In this document: piece after piece, positions 1 through 9,076 of the stretch | Numbering within the stretch: position 1 is the stretch's first letter | Layout: each line of letters begins with the position of its first letter | From: AP-15 sp963797115 | GTDB taxonomy: Bacteria; Pseudomonadota; Alphaproteobacteria; ATCC43930; CGMCC-115725 | Assembly: GCA_963797115.1 (NCBI GenBank) | Contig: CAWCOH010000001.1 | Coordinates: 1,612,001-1,676,000 of the forward strand | Length of the DNA: 64,000 nucleotides | Reading direction: 5' to 3' | The notes under the pieces: model-generated | Databases searched by the model: none | What the model saw: the letters and a program-made list of their open reading frames with translations, nothing else | What the model was told of the DNA's origin: nothing | Program-made: the position numbers and the translations under genes

Positions 1-499
1 GAAACAAGACCTCGGCGTCCGCGGCGCCCACGTGGTACCCGCGCCGGTACCCTCCCGCGAGGACGTGCAGCGCCCATTCGATATAAACGGTGTCACCGTC
101 GTACCGGTCGAGGGCGCGCTCTAAGGCGCGCCCGAGCCTGGCTTTCCACCTCGCGGCATTGAAATCGCCGATACCGCGTTCCTCGCAGCCCTCCGCGCCC
201 CACTCGTCCAAACGCCGGAGCAGCCGCCGCGTCACTAACTCGTTTCCGCCGGCAACCTCATGCAGATACGACCAGACGTCGCCGCTGCCACCCCAATGGC
301 CACCGGCTCTGCGCCAGCGCGCGGCGGCCGCCCGAACCAGCGGCGCATCGTCGTATTTGGGTCGCTTGGGTCGCCCGCGCTTGCGCACGAGCCTCGGCGG
401 CGCGGCGGCGAAATCGCGCAGCAACCCGGCTACCATGTCGTAGCCGTGCTGTTTGACCATCCGCGCGAGCACGCGCCGCGGCGATACCGGGCGGGGCAT
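1..499 (-). CDS. Hypothetical protein, partial (runs off left edge)
   Basis: An uninterrupted frame reads leftward from an ATG at 499 to the first base of the window, giving at least 166 codons with no stop, so the gene continues outside. It begins 12 bases after the integrase stop codon (511-513), suggesting co-transcription with the integrase. The product starts MPRPVSPRRVLARMVKQ, has a basic stretch near residue 40 (RKRGRPKRPK), and later Trp/Tyr-containing, acidic segments typical of a real globular protein. I do not recognise the family. The basic RGRPKRP stretch could contact DNA, but that is only a guess. It is probably cargo of the element whose integrase lies next to it. Confidence 0.5.
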   Translation of the reverse strand, partial: MPRPVSPRRVLARMVKQHGYDMVAGLLRDFAAAPPRLVRKRGRPKRPKYDDAPLVRAAAARWRRAGGHWGGSGDVWSYLHEVAGGNELVTRRLLRRLDEWGAEGCEERGIGDFNAARWKARLGRALERALDRYDGDTVYIEWALHVLAGGYRRGYHVGAADAEVLF

Positions 500-510
500 C
501 GCCCGGGCCC

Positions 511-1816
511 TCAGGCCGCCGCACCCGGGCGCAGCGGCACTACATTGGTCGGCGGCGGGTTGACGATCTCGCCGATCCGCGCCGCCCAGAGCTCGAGCGC
601 TTCGCGCTTCTCGTCGAGGTAGGCGTAACGGTCATAGATCCCGCGCACGCCGCCGATGACGTGGCCGAGCACGCGCTCGGCGATATCGGCGCCGACGCGG
701 TGGCCGGCCGGGGTCTTGAGGCCCGACATGCCGGTGCGCACGCTGCGGCGCAGATCGTGAATCCGCCAATCGGCGAAGCCGCAAAGCCGACGCAGGCGCC
801 GCATCGACTTCGAGAACCCCGAAAAGTGCGTGCCGGCCTCGGTCGAAAACACGAAGACCTCGTCGAACTCTCGGCAGCTGCCGCAACAGCTCGACCGCGA
901 GCGCCGGCAACGGCACGGCGTGCTCGAGCCGGGTCTTGTAACGCGACGCGGCGATCAGCCAGAGACCGCGATCGAGGTCGAGCTCGCGCCACTCCATGCC
1001 GGCGACCTCGTCACGCCGCTGGCCGAGCAGCAGCAACAGCTGGATCAGCTCGCCGAACGGCGTGTCGCCGGTCTCGCACGCCGCCCAGATCGCGCGAATC
1101 TCGGCGTCGGTCAGCACGCGGTCGCGCTTGCTGCGCCGCAAACCGCCGGTGCGCTGCCGGCCGCGGCTCGGCGACGCCAGAAAATTGACCTCGAGCTCGC
1201 CGCGGTCGACCGCCCAGTTGACAATTCGAAGAGCGACCTCGCGCAGCTTGTGCGCCGCCTGGGTGCGGCCGGTCTCGACGATCGGGTCGAGCAGTCGGGT
1301 CAGATCGCGGCGCCGCAATTCGGCGAGCGGCAGCTCGCCCCAGGGTTAGAGCAGGCCGCGGCGGATGATGCTCTCGACCTCCCCACCGCGGGCGAGCCGG
1401 CTACACTCCTGCGCGATGTAATGAGTGGCGATAGCGCCGAAGCTCTCCGCCGGGAAACCGGTTGCGACATGCACCGCCCGGGCATCCTCGCGTTGGCGCC
1501 TGCCGCGCTCACGCGCGCGCCGCTTCTGCGCATTGACATCGACCCCGTCGCGAACCGCAGCAATGGCTTGACGAGCCCACTCGCGCGCGCCGGCAAGGGT
1601 GATCTCACCAACCCGACCCAGCGTGACCCGGAGCGGGTTTGCGTCGCCCGGCAGGCGCTTCATGACGAGATAGGAGGCGGTGCCGTTCGGCCGCATGCGG
1701 ATCCCGAACCCCGGCACCTGGGCGTCGCCCTGGATGTACTCGCCGTTGGGATCGGGTTTGAGGGATCGCACCTTGAAGTCGGTGAGGTTGACCGGCTCTC
1801 GTCGCGACTTCGGCAT
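511..1816 (-). pseudogene. Tyrosine-type site-specific integrase, disrupted
   Basis: The N-terminal part (start MPKSRREPVNLTDF) matches the arm-binding domain of P4-type phage/island integrases. The catalytic part follows with the first Arg (LLLLGQRRDEVAGMEW), the HxxR box (IHDLRRSV), LGH, and a Tyr in GIYDRYAY. Two lesions break it. An in-frame TAA at 1346-1348 lies between RRGLL and PWGELPLAEL, and is likely a Lys codon turned to stop. A one-base gain lies in the run of four A (plus strand) at 846-849, after which the frame resumes with STEAGTHFSG. The gene points away from the tRNA-Val fragment at 2054-2101, the usual arrangement for a tRNA-targeting integrase. With both lesions no full-length enzyme would be made. 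Confidence 0.85.
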
Positions 1817-2053
1817 GGCGGAACCTCTCGGCTGGGGAATCGCCGCCGTCGGGGAAACGAAAGGACGCCTTCTCGGCGGTCAACTCGATGCTCTCGGCGG
1901 CTGAACCGGGGAAACGCCGGGGAAACAGAATTTTTGGTCTGCGCTTGCCGCCGCTGCCAATGTTGCTACACCTGACTCCCGAAAAGCAAGGGAATCTGCG
2001 GGTTTCTGCCAGCGGCACCAACGGCCACCGCGGCTAGGGCGGCGCCTCTGGGA

Positions 2054-2101
2054 TCGTTTACACCGAGGGGGTCGGGGGTTCGAGTCCCTCATCGCCCACC
2101 A
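2054..2101 (+). other. Truncated tRNA-Val(TAC) 3' end, putative attachment site
   Basis: The sequence contains only the 3' half of a tRNA: anticodon loop with TAC (2059-2061), the 3' anticodon-stem strand CGAGG, T-arm with TTCGAGT, acceptor strand ATCGCCC, discriminator A and CCA. The 5' anticodon-stem strand pairs for only three bases, and no D-arm or 5' acceptor strand lies upstream. The match therefore starts near 2054. This is what remains at one end of an island that inserted into a tRNA-Val gene. The intact tRNA would be at the far end, outside the window. The next gene, tRNA-Asp, commonly follows tRNA-Val in alphaproteobacteria upstream of nuoA. Confidence 0.8.
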
Positions 2102-2187
2102 TCTCGACTGCAGCGGATGCGGAGACCGCTGTGCCTTGACACCCTACCGGGGGAGCAGTAGGAGTGCCTTCATGGGATCGACGCTGC

Positions 2188-2264
<77 letters not shown>

Positions 2265-2335
2265 TCGATCGCGGAGCGCCGGTCCGGACTGAAATCAGCC
2301 CGCCCGCTGGGCAGCATCACCAATTTAGTTGTTCG

Positions 2336-2701
2336 ATGGATAGCCTGCTCCGTGACTACTTCCCGATACTCGTATTCCTGGCGATAGCCGGCGCAATCTC
2401 TGCTGCGATGGTTGCGGCCTCGTTCGTGGTCGCCCGGCAGCGGCCGGACGTAGCAAAACTGTCGCCCTACGAATGCGGCTTCGAGCCGTTTGATGATGCC
2501 CGGATCCGCTTCGACGTCCGCTACTACCTCGTGGCAATTCTATTCATCATTTTTGACCTGGAAGTCGCTTTCCTCTTCCCCTGGGCAATAGCTCTGGCTG
2601 ATTTGGGTGCATTTGGCTTCTGGTCGATGATCGTGTTCCTTGCCGTGCTGACCGTCGGTTTCATCTACGAATGGAAGAAGGGGGCGTTGGAATGGGAGTA
2701 A
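2336..2701 (+). CDS. nuoA: NADH-quinone oxidoreductase subunit A
   Basis: This is a small membrane-arm subunit of complex I, 121 aa, the usual length. It has three hydrophobic segments (about residues 8-28, 62-82 and 88-108) and the conserved loop YECGFEPFDDAR. It is the first gene of a 14-gene nuo operon and overlaps nuoB by ten bases. The subunit sits at the junction of the peripheral and membrane arms near the quinone site. Confidence 0.97.
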   Translation: MDSLLRDYFPILVFLAIAGAISAAMVAASFVVARQRPDVAKLSPYECGFEPFDDARIRFDVRYYLVAILFIIFDLEVAFLFPWAIALADLGAFGFWSMIVFLAVLTVGFIYEWKKGALEWE

Positions 2702-3234
2702 TCGGTACGCCCACTCGACCAATTCCATCCGGTCGCGAGAACAACCTGCTTCTGAGAGCCGCAACGCAGGAGGCTCAGGACCGGGGATTCATCGTTGCCA
2801 GGCTCGACAATCTCGTGAACTGGGCACGGACAGGATCGCTGTGGCCGATGACCTTCGGGCTCGCCTGTTGCGCTGTCGAAATGATGCACACCGGTGCCAG
2901 CCGTTACGACCTCGACCGTTTCGGCGTGGTTTTCCGCGCCAGCCCGCGCCAATCGGACGTAATGATCGTCGCCGGCACATTGTGCAACAAGATGGCCCCG
3001 GCGCTCCGCAAGGTTTATGATCAAATGGCCGAACCGCGCTGGGTCATTTCAATGGGCTCCTGCGCGAACGGCGGCGGCTATTATCATTATTCTTACTCGG
3101 TCGTTCGCGGCTGCGACCGGATCGTACCGGTTGACGTTTATGTGCCGGGTTGCCCGCCGACGGCGGAGGCGTTGCTCTACGGCATCCTGTTGCTGCAGAA
3201 GAAGATTCGCCGGACCCGTAATTTCGCCCGCTGA
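2692..3234 (+). CDS. nuoB: NADH-quinone oxidoreductase subunit B (cluster N2)
   Basis: 180 aa peripheral-arm subunit carrying the terminal [4Fe-4S] cluster N2. The ligands are visible as the tandem cysteines in FGLACCAVEMM, Cys in SMGSCANGGG and Cys in VPGCPPTAEA. I choose the ATG at 2692 over the in-frame ATG at 2671 because a purine-rich ribosome site (GAAGAAGGGGG, 2674-2684) sits at proper spacing before it. The start overlaps the nuoA stop codon, implying translational coupling. Confidence 0.95.
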   Translation: MGVIGTPTRPIPSGRENNLLLRAATQEAQDRGFIVARLDNLVNWARTGSLWPMTFGLACCAVEMMHTGASRYDLDRFGVVFRASPRQSDVMIVAGTLCNKMAPALRKVYDQMAEPRWVISMGSCANGGGYYHYSYSVVRGCDRIVPVDVYVPGCPPTAEALLYGILLLQKKIRRTRNFAR

Positions 3235-3242
3235 TCTGCCCG

Positions 3243-3878
3243 ATGGAGGAGAAACTCAAAGCCCTGGCCGAGCACCTCTCGGCGGCGCTGTCCGATGCGT
3301 TGATAGGCGCTGAGATCATCGCCGGCGAACTCTGCTGTCGCATCGCGCGCGAGGCTCTACCCCGAGTGCTCATCTTTCTGCGGGATGATCCAGACTGCCG
3401 CTTCACGGTGTTGTGCGACATTTGCGGCGTTGACTACCCTGAGCGGCCGTTGCGTTTTGAGGTCGTCTACCATCTTCTTAGCATGCTCCTCAACCAGCGA
3501 GTACGCTTGAAGGTCGATACCGACGAGGAGCAGCCGGTGCCCTCCGCGGTTGGTGTCTTCAACAGCGCCGGTTGGTGGGAGCGTGAGGCTTGGGATCTGT
3601 TCGGCATCTATTTCGCCGACAACCCCGACCTGCGTCGCCTCTTGACCGATTACGGTTTCGAGGGTCACCCGCTGCGCAAGGATTTTCCGCTCACCGGATA
3701 TGTCGAGTTGCGCTACGACGAGGACCAGAAGGCTGTCGTCTATGAGCCGGTCCGTCTGCAGCAGGAGTTCCGGAGTTTCGATTTCCTGTCCCCCTGGGAA
3801 GGGATGGCCAAGATCCTGCCCGGCGATGAAAAGGCTAAGCCCAGCGGCGGCGAACCTGAGGGTCGGGACGGACAATGA
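3243..3878 (+). CDS. nuoC: NADH-quinone oxidoreductase subunit C
   Basis: 211 aa, the 30-kDa peripheral-arm subunit. The family signature is present as EREAWDLFGIYFADNPDLRR followed by LLTDYGFEGHPLRKDFP. It is a separate gene, not the NuoCD fusion of enterobacteria, and its stop overlaps the nuoD start as ATGA, so the two are probably translationally coupled. Together with NuoB, D and I it forms the hydrogenase-like connecting module. Confidence 0.97.
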   Translation: MEEKLKALAEHLSAALSDALIGAEIIAGELCCRIAREALPRVLIFLRDDPDCRFTVLCDICGVDYPERPLRFEVVYHLLSMLLNQRVRLKVDTDEEQPVPSAVGVFNSAGWWEREAWDLFGIYFADNPDLRRLLTDYGFEGHPLRKDFPLTGYVELRYDEDQKAVVYEPVRLQQEFRSFDFLSPWEGMAKILPGDEKAKPSGGEPEGRDGQ

Positions 3879-5092
3879 GCGAACGGCGCGACGAGGAGCC
3901 CGTGGAAGAGCTCGAAGGTCCGCCGAGTATCCGGAATTTCATGATGAATTTCGGTCCGCAGCATCCGGCCGCGCATGGCGTGATGCGGCTGGTTCTCGAG
4001 ATGGACGGCGAGGTCATCGAACGCGCTGATCCGCATATCGGCCTGCTGCATCGCGGGACCGAAAAACTGATCGAACACAAGACCTACCTGCAGGCCATCC
4101 CGTACTTCGATCGGCTCGACTACGTGTCGCCGATGTGCCAGGAGCACGCCTTCGCGCTAGCCGTAGAAAAACTGATGGGGATCACGCCGCCACGGCGAGC
4201 GCAATACATCAGGGTCCTCTTCGCGGAGATTACTAGGATCCTCAACCACCTTCTCTGCATCTGCGCTTTCGGCCTCGATGTCGGGGCGATCACGCCGTTC
4301 CTCTGGGGCTTCGAAGAACGCGAACGGCTAATGGAATTTTATGAGCGAGCGTCAGGCGCGCGCATGCATGCCAACTACTTTCGCCCGGGGGGTGTCCATC
4401 TCGATTTGCCCACGGGTCTGATCGACGATATCCTCGCGTTTTGCCGCAGCTTCCCGCAGACGATCGACGATATCGAAGGATTGCTGACAGAGAACCGCAT
4501 TTTCAAAGAGCGCACCGTAGATATCGGCGTGGTGAGCGCCGAGCAAGCCGCGGATTGGGGGTTTTCCGGACCCATGTTGCGCGGCTCGAGCGTCGCCTGG
4601 GACCTCCGCCGGGCGCAGCCCTACGACGCCTACGATAAAATGGAGTTTGACGTACCGATCGGGCGCAACGGAGACTCCTATGATCGGTATCTAGTTCGGA
4701 TCGAGGAAATGCGGCAGTCGGTTCGAATCATCGAGCAGGCAATCGCCGGGATGCCCGAGGGGCCGGTCAAAATCGACGACCGCAAGGTGGCGCCACCGAG
4801 CCGCGGCGAAATGAAGCGCTCGATGGAAGCGCTGATCCATCATTTCAAACTTTATACCGAGGGTTATCACGTGCCCGCAGGCGAGGTCTATCAAGCTGTC
4901 GAGGCGCCGAAGGGCGAGTTCGGCATCTATCTCGTTTCCGATGGCACCAATCGGCCGTACCGCTGCAAGATCAGGTCGCCGGGTTTTGCCTTTCTGCAGG
5001 CCACCGATTTCATGTGTCGCGGCCACATGCTCGCCGACGTCGTCGCGATCATCGGCTCGATGGACATCGTCTTCGGCGAGATCGATCGATGA
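3875..5092 (+). CDS. nuoD: NADH-quinone oxidoreductase subunit D
   Basis: 405 aa, 49-kDa subunit, which forms the quinone-binding cavity with NuoB. Visible family motifs are FGPQHPAAHGVMRLVLEMDG at the N-terminus (the His/Tyr loop region), HIGLLHRGTEKLIEHKTY, and the C-terminal DGTNRPYRCKIRSPGF and GSMDIVFGEIDR. The full length and both ends match the family. Both neighbours overlap through ATGA junctions. Confidence 0.97.
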   Translation: MSERRDEEPVEELEGPPSIRNFMMNFGPQHPAAHGVMRLVLEMDGEVIERADPHIGLLHRGTEKLIEHKTYLQAIPYFDRLDYVSPMCQEHAFALAVEKLMGITPPRRAQYIRVLFAEITRILNHLLCICAFGLDVGAITPFLWGFEERERLMEFYERASGARMHANYFRPGGVHLDLPTGLIDDILAFCRSFPQTIDDIEGLLTENRIFKERTVDIGVVSAEQAADWGFSGPMLRGSSVAWDLRRAQPYDAYDKMEFDVPIGRNGDSYDRYLVRIEEMRQSVRIIEQAIAGMPEGPVKIDDRKVAPPSRGEMKRSMEALIHHFKLYTEGYHVPAGEVYQAVEAPKGEFGIYLVSDGTNRPYRCKIRSPGFAFLQATDFMCRGHMLADVVAIIGSMDIVFGEIDR

Positions 5093-5691
5093 ACGCGCCA
5101 CCTGATCCTGGCCAATACGAGCAGCCGGCGAGCTTCGATTTCACCGACGAGAACCTCGATCGGGCGAAAGCCCATATCGCCAAATACCCCGCTGGTCGCC
5201 AAGCGAGCGCGGTACTGCCGCTGTTGGATCTGGCGCAACGCCAACATGGCGGATGGCTGCCCCGAGCGGCGATGGATCGCGTCGCGGAGATCCTCGGGAT
5301 GGCGCCGATCCGCGTTTATGAGGTCGCAACCTTTTACACGATGTTCAACCTGCGGCCGGTCGGACGGTATCTGTTGCAGGCTTGCACCACGACTCCCTGC
5401 TGGCTCCGTGGCTCCGATCAGGTGGTCAGCACGTGTGAAAAGAAGCTCGGCGTCAGCGTCGGCGAAACCACGCCGGACGGTCTCTTTACGCTGGTCGAGG
5501 TGGAGTGTCTTGGTGCCTGCGTCAACGCGCCAGTCCTTCAGGTCAACGACGATTTCTACGAGGATCTCGACGGCCCGGCGACAGAGGTGCTGCTCGACGC
5601 GTTGCACGCCGGGAATGTCCCGCCCCTAGGTTCGGCGATCGGACGTCACGGTTCCGAGCCGATCGGGGGTCGTCGCACCTTGACCGAGTGA
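5089..5691 (+). CDS. nuoE: NADH-quinone oxidoreductase subunit E
   Basis: 200 aa, thioredoxin-fold subunit with a [2Fe-2S] cluster (N1a). Four cysteine ligands can be read in CTTTPCWLRG and VECLGACVNAPV. The ATG at 5089 overlaps the nuoD stop as ATGA; a longer in-frame start inside nuoD is less likely. It pairs with NuoF in the NADH dehydrogenase module. Confidence 0.95.
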   Translation: MNAPPDPGQYEQPASFDFTDENLDRAKAHIAKYPAGRQASAVLPLLDLAQRQHGGWLPRAAMDRVAEILGMAPIRVYEVATFYTMFNLRPVGRYLLQACTTTPCWLRGSDQVVSTCEKKLGVSVGETTPDGLFTLVEVECLGACVNAPVLQVNDDFYEDLDGPATEVLLDALHAGNVPPLGSAIGRHGSEPIGGRRTLTE

Positions 5692-5703
5692 TGGGAACAA
5701 TGA

Positions 5704-6996
5704 ATGCTCTCTGATAGCGACCGTATTTTTACCAATCTCTACGGCCAGCGCGATTGGCAGCTCGACGGCGCGCGGGGACGCGGCGATTGGGATGGCACCA
5801 AAGAGCTGATCTTCAAGGGCCGTGACTGGATCGTCGAGCAGGTCAAGGAGTTGGGATTACGCGGACGCGGGGGCGCCGGCTTCCCGACCGGCCTCAAGTG
5901 GTCCTTTATGCCAAAGGAGAGCGACCGGCCTACCTACCTGGTCGTCAATGCCGATGAAAGCGAGCCCGGTACCTGCAAGGACCGTGACATCATACGCAAC
6001 GAACCCCATAAACTGATCGAGGGTTGTCTGCTCGCTTCGGCCGGGATGGGTGTTCACCATTGCTACATTTATATTCGTGGCGAGTTCTACAACGAAGCGC
6101 AACGGCTTCAGGCAGCCATCGACGAGGCATATGATGCCGGACTGATCGGTCAAAACGCCTGCGGTTCGGGCTATGATTTCGAACTTTATCTGCATCGCGG
6201 AGCCGGCGCCTATATTTGCGGCGAAGAGACCGGGCTTCTCGAAAGCCTCGAAGGACGCAAGGGCCAGCCGCGCCTCAAGCCGCCATTTCCGGCGCAAGTC
6301 GGTCTCTATGGCTGTCCAAGCACTGTTAACAATGTGGAGACTATCGCGGTCGTACCGGCGATACTGCGTAGAGGTGCGGCCTGGTTCGCCGGGATCGGCA
6401 GGCCGAGGAACACCGGTACCAAGATCTACTGTTTGTCAGGCCATGTGAACACGCCCTGCAATGTCGAAGAGGAGATGAGCATTCCCCTCAAGGACCTGAT
6501 CGAGCGCCATGGCGGCGGGGTGCGGGGCGGCTGGGACAATCTCATGGCTGTCATCCCCGGCGGTTCTTCCGTGCCGGTTCTCCCGAAATCGATTTGCGAG
6601 ACAGTGTTGATGGATTTCGACAGCCTGCAGGCGGTCAAGAGTGGGCTCGGCACAGCTGCAGTTATCGTCATGGACAGGTCGACGGACATCGTGAGGGCGA
6701 TCTCCCGGCTTTCGAAATTTTATAAGCACGAGAGCTGTGGCCAATGCACACCTTGCCGAGAGGGTCTGGGTTGGGTATGGCGGGTCATGGAGCGAATGGT
6801 CGCGGGCAACGCCTCGGTGGCGGAAATCGACACTTTGCTCGACGTCTCCTACGAGATCGAGGGCCACACAATCTGCGCGCTGGCTGATGGCGCCGCTTGG
6901 CCGGTTCAGGGGCTGATCCGCCACTTCCGCCCGGAGATGGAGCGGCGTATCACCGAATACCGCAACGCCGCCACGCGTCAGCGGCAGGCGGCCTAA
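5704..6996 (+). CDS. nuoF: NADH-quinone oxidoreductase subunit F
   Basis: 430 aa, the NADH- and FMN-binding subunit. Motifs in order are the glycine-rich nucleotide loop GRGGAGFPTGLKWSFMP, NADESEPGTCKDRD, the FMN region GAGAYICGEETGLLES, and the N3 cluster ligands ESCGQCTPCREG plus a later Cys in GHTICALADG. It lies 12 bases after nuoE in the same operon. It accepts hydride from NADH and starts electron flow through complex I. Confidence 0.97.
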   Translation: MLSDSDRIFTNLYGQRDWQLDGARGRGDWDGTKELIFKGRDWIVEQVKELGLRGRGGAGFPTGLKWSFMPKESDRPTYLVVNADESEPGTCKDRDIIRNEPHKLIEGCLLASAGMGVHHCYIYIRGEFYNEAQRLQAAIDEAYDAGLIGQNACGSGYDFELYLHRGAGAYICGEETGLLESLEGRKGQPRLKPPFPAQVGLYGCPSTVNNVETIAVVPAILRRGAAWFAGIGRPRNTGTKIYCLSGHVNTPCNVEEEMSIPLKDLIERHGGGVRGGWDNLMAVIPGGSSVPVLPKSICETVLMDFDSLQAVKSGLGTAAVIVMDRSTDIVRAISRLSKFYKHESCGQCTPCREGLGWVWRVMERMVAGNASVAEIDTLLDVSYEIEGHTICALADGAAWPVQGLIRHFRPEMERRITEYRNAATRQRQAA

Positions 6997-6998
6997 AC

Positions 6999-9076
6999 AT
7001 GCCAAAGCTGACGATCGATGGCACCGAGGTTGAGGTGCCGTCGGGTAGCACGATCCTACAGGCGTGCGAGCATGCCGGGATCGAAGTTGCGCGTTTCTGT
7101 TACCACGAGCGGCTGGCGATTGCGGGAAACTGCCGGATGTGTCTCGTCGAGGTCGAGAAATCGCCAAAGCCGATCGCCTCCTGCGCAATGCCGGCGACCG
7201 ACGGGATGGTGGTCCACACGAAATCGCCGAAGGCAATCAAGGCGCAAAAAGGGGTGATGGAGTTCCTGCTGATCAACCACCCGCTCGACTGCCCGATCTG
7301 CGATCAGGGCGGAGAATGCGATTTGCAGGATCAGGCGATGGCCTACGGTTTCGACCGTAGCCGGTTCGACGAAAATAAACGGGCCGTCCACGACAAGGAT
7401 TTCGGTCCGCTGGTCAAGACCAGCATGAACCGCTGTATCCATTGCACGCGTTGCATTCGCTTCCTGACCGAGATCGCCGGGGTCGAGGAACTCGGCGCTA
7501 CCGGGCGCGGCGAGGATATGGAGATCGGCACCTATATCGAACGGGCGCTTAGTTCCGAACTCTCGGCCAATATCGTCGATTTGTGCCCGGTCGGCGCGCT
7601 GACCTCGAAGCCCTATGCATTCGTCGCCCGGCCGTGGGAGCTTCGGAAGACAGAATCGGTCGATGTCCTCGATGCTGTCGGCAGCAACATCCGGATCGAT
7701 TCCCGCGGATCGCAAGTGATGCGCGTACTGCCTCGCCTCAACGAGGCGGTGAACGAAGAATGGATCTCTGACAAGACCCGTTTCGCGATCGACGGGCTGA
7801 TCCGGCGGCGGCTCGATCGTCCCTACATCCGCAGCGACGGACAACTTCGCGAGGTTGATTGGCGGGAGGCCCTTGATCTCGTTGCGGATCGGCTGACGAA
7901 CGCTCCGGGTGAACAAATCGCCGCGATTGTCGGCGATCTGTGCGATGCCGAAATCGATGTTCGCGCTGAAGGAGCTTGTTACCGGGCTGGGGGTGACGAG
8001 CCTCGAATGTCGCCAGGACGGGGCCCGGCTCGATCCGCGCTGCCGCGCCGGATACCTGTTCAACACGACGATCGCCGGCATCGAGAAGGCTGATGTGTGT
8101 CTGCTCGTCGGCACGAACCCGCGCTGGGAAGCCCCGTTGGTCAATGCGCGGCTGCGCAAGCGTTATCTCCAGGGGGGCTTTCAGGTGGGGGCGATCGGGC
8201 CCGCAATCGATCTAACGTTTCCGGTCGAGATGCTCGGTGCAGGCGGTGAGACGCTCAGCGCGCTGGCGGGCGCCGACCATCCTTGGGCGGCGCGTTTGCG
8301 TAATGCGAAGAACCCGATGATCGTGCTTGGGCAGGGCGCGCTCGCGCGCCCGGACGGTCGCCAGGTGCTGGGGATGGCGCGTAGGATCGCCGACAGCTGC
8401 GGGCTCTGCCGTGCGGACTGGAACGGGTTCAACATCCTGCATTGCGCGGCGGCGCGGGTCGGTGGGCTCGACCTGGGCTTTGTGCCCGGACCGGGCGGGC
8501 GCGATCTTGCCGGTATCATCGCCGGGTGCAAATCGGGTGAGGTCGAGGTTCTTTACCTTTTCGGCGCCGACGAGATCGACACCACCGATCTCGCCGGTGC
8601 GTTCCTGATCTATCAGGGACATCACGGCGATCTTGGCGCCCGACGCGCCGACGTCGTGCTGCCGGGGGCGGCCTACACGGAAAAGGACGGCACCTATGTC
8701 AACACCGAGGGACGCGTGCAGTTAGCGCGGCGCGCCGTGTTTCCGCCCGGCGAAGCGCGCGAGGATTGGCGGATCTTCCGTGCCCTGTCAGAACTCGGTC
8801 GACCATCCCCTTCCTTTTGACACTCTCGGCGAGTTGCGCCGCCGCATGCGGCAAGCGTATCCGATCTTCGCCGAGACCGACCGGGTGAGGGGCGCATCTT
8901 GGGAGGCCTTTGGCGAGCCCGGACCGGTCGACCCGACCCCGTTTGTCTACCCGATCAAGGATTTCTACCGGACTGACCCGATCAGCCGCGCCAGTGAGAC
9001 GATGATGCGGTGCAGTGAGGCTTGCCTCCCGCTGCAGCGTCCCCAAGCATCGGCGCGGATCGGTACGCATGGCTAA
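6999..9076 (+). pseudogene. nuoG: NADH-quinone oxidoreductase subunit G, two frameshifts
   Basis: The product is recognisable over its full length but in three frames. The first frame holds the ferredoxin-like part with CYHERLAIAGNCRMC, CPICDQGGECDLQD and HCTRCIRF cluster ligands. At the AAA run 7951-7953 one extra A breaks DAE-SMFALKELV. At 8803-8810 (probably the CCCC run) one extra C breaks the frame before LPFDTLGELRRRM. The last frame ends with the usual ISRASETM and GTHG tail and overlaps nuoH. Both lesions are single-base gains in short homopolymers, so sequencing error is a serious alternative to a true pseudogene; the rest of the operon is intact. Confidence 0.9.

Noticed and set aside
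830..1975. A long plus-strand frame (381 codons) opposite the integrase
   Set aside because: It is the antisense of the integrase, with no family motif; the minus strand carries clear catalytic integrase motifs.
1880..2092. A minus-strand frame starting MRDSNPRPP
   Set aside because: This is the familiar antisense translation of a tRNA T-arm region and not a protein.
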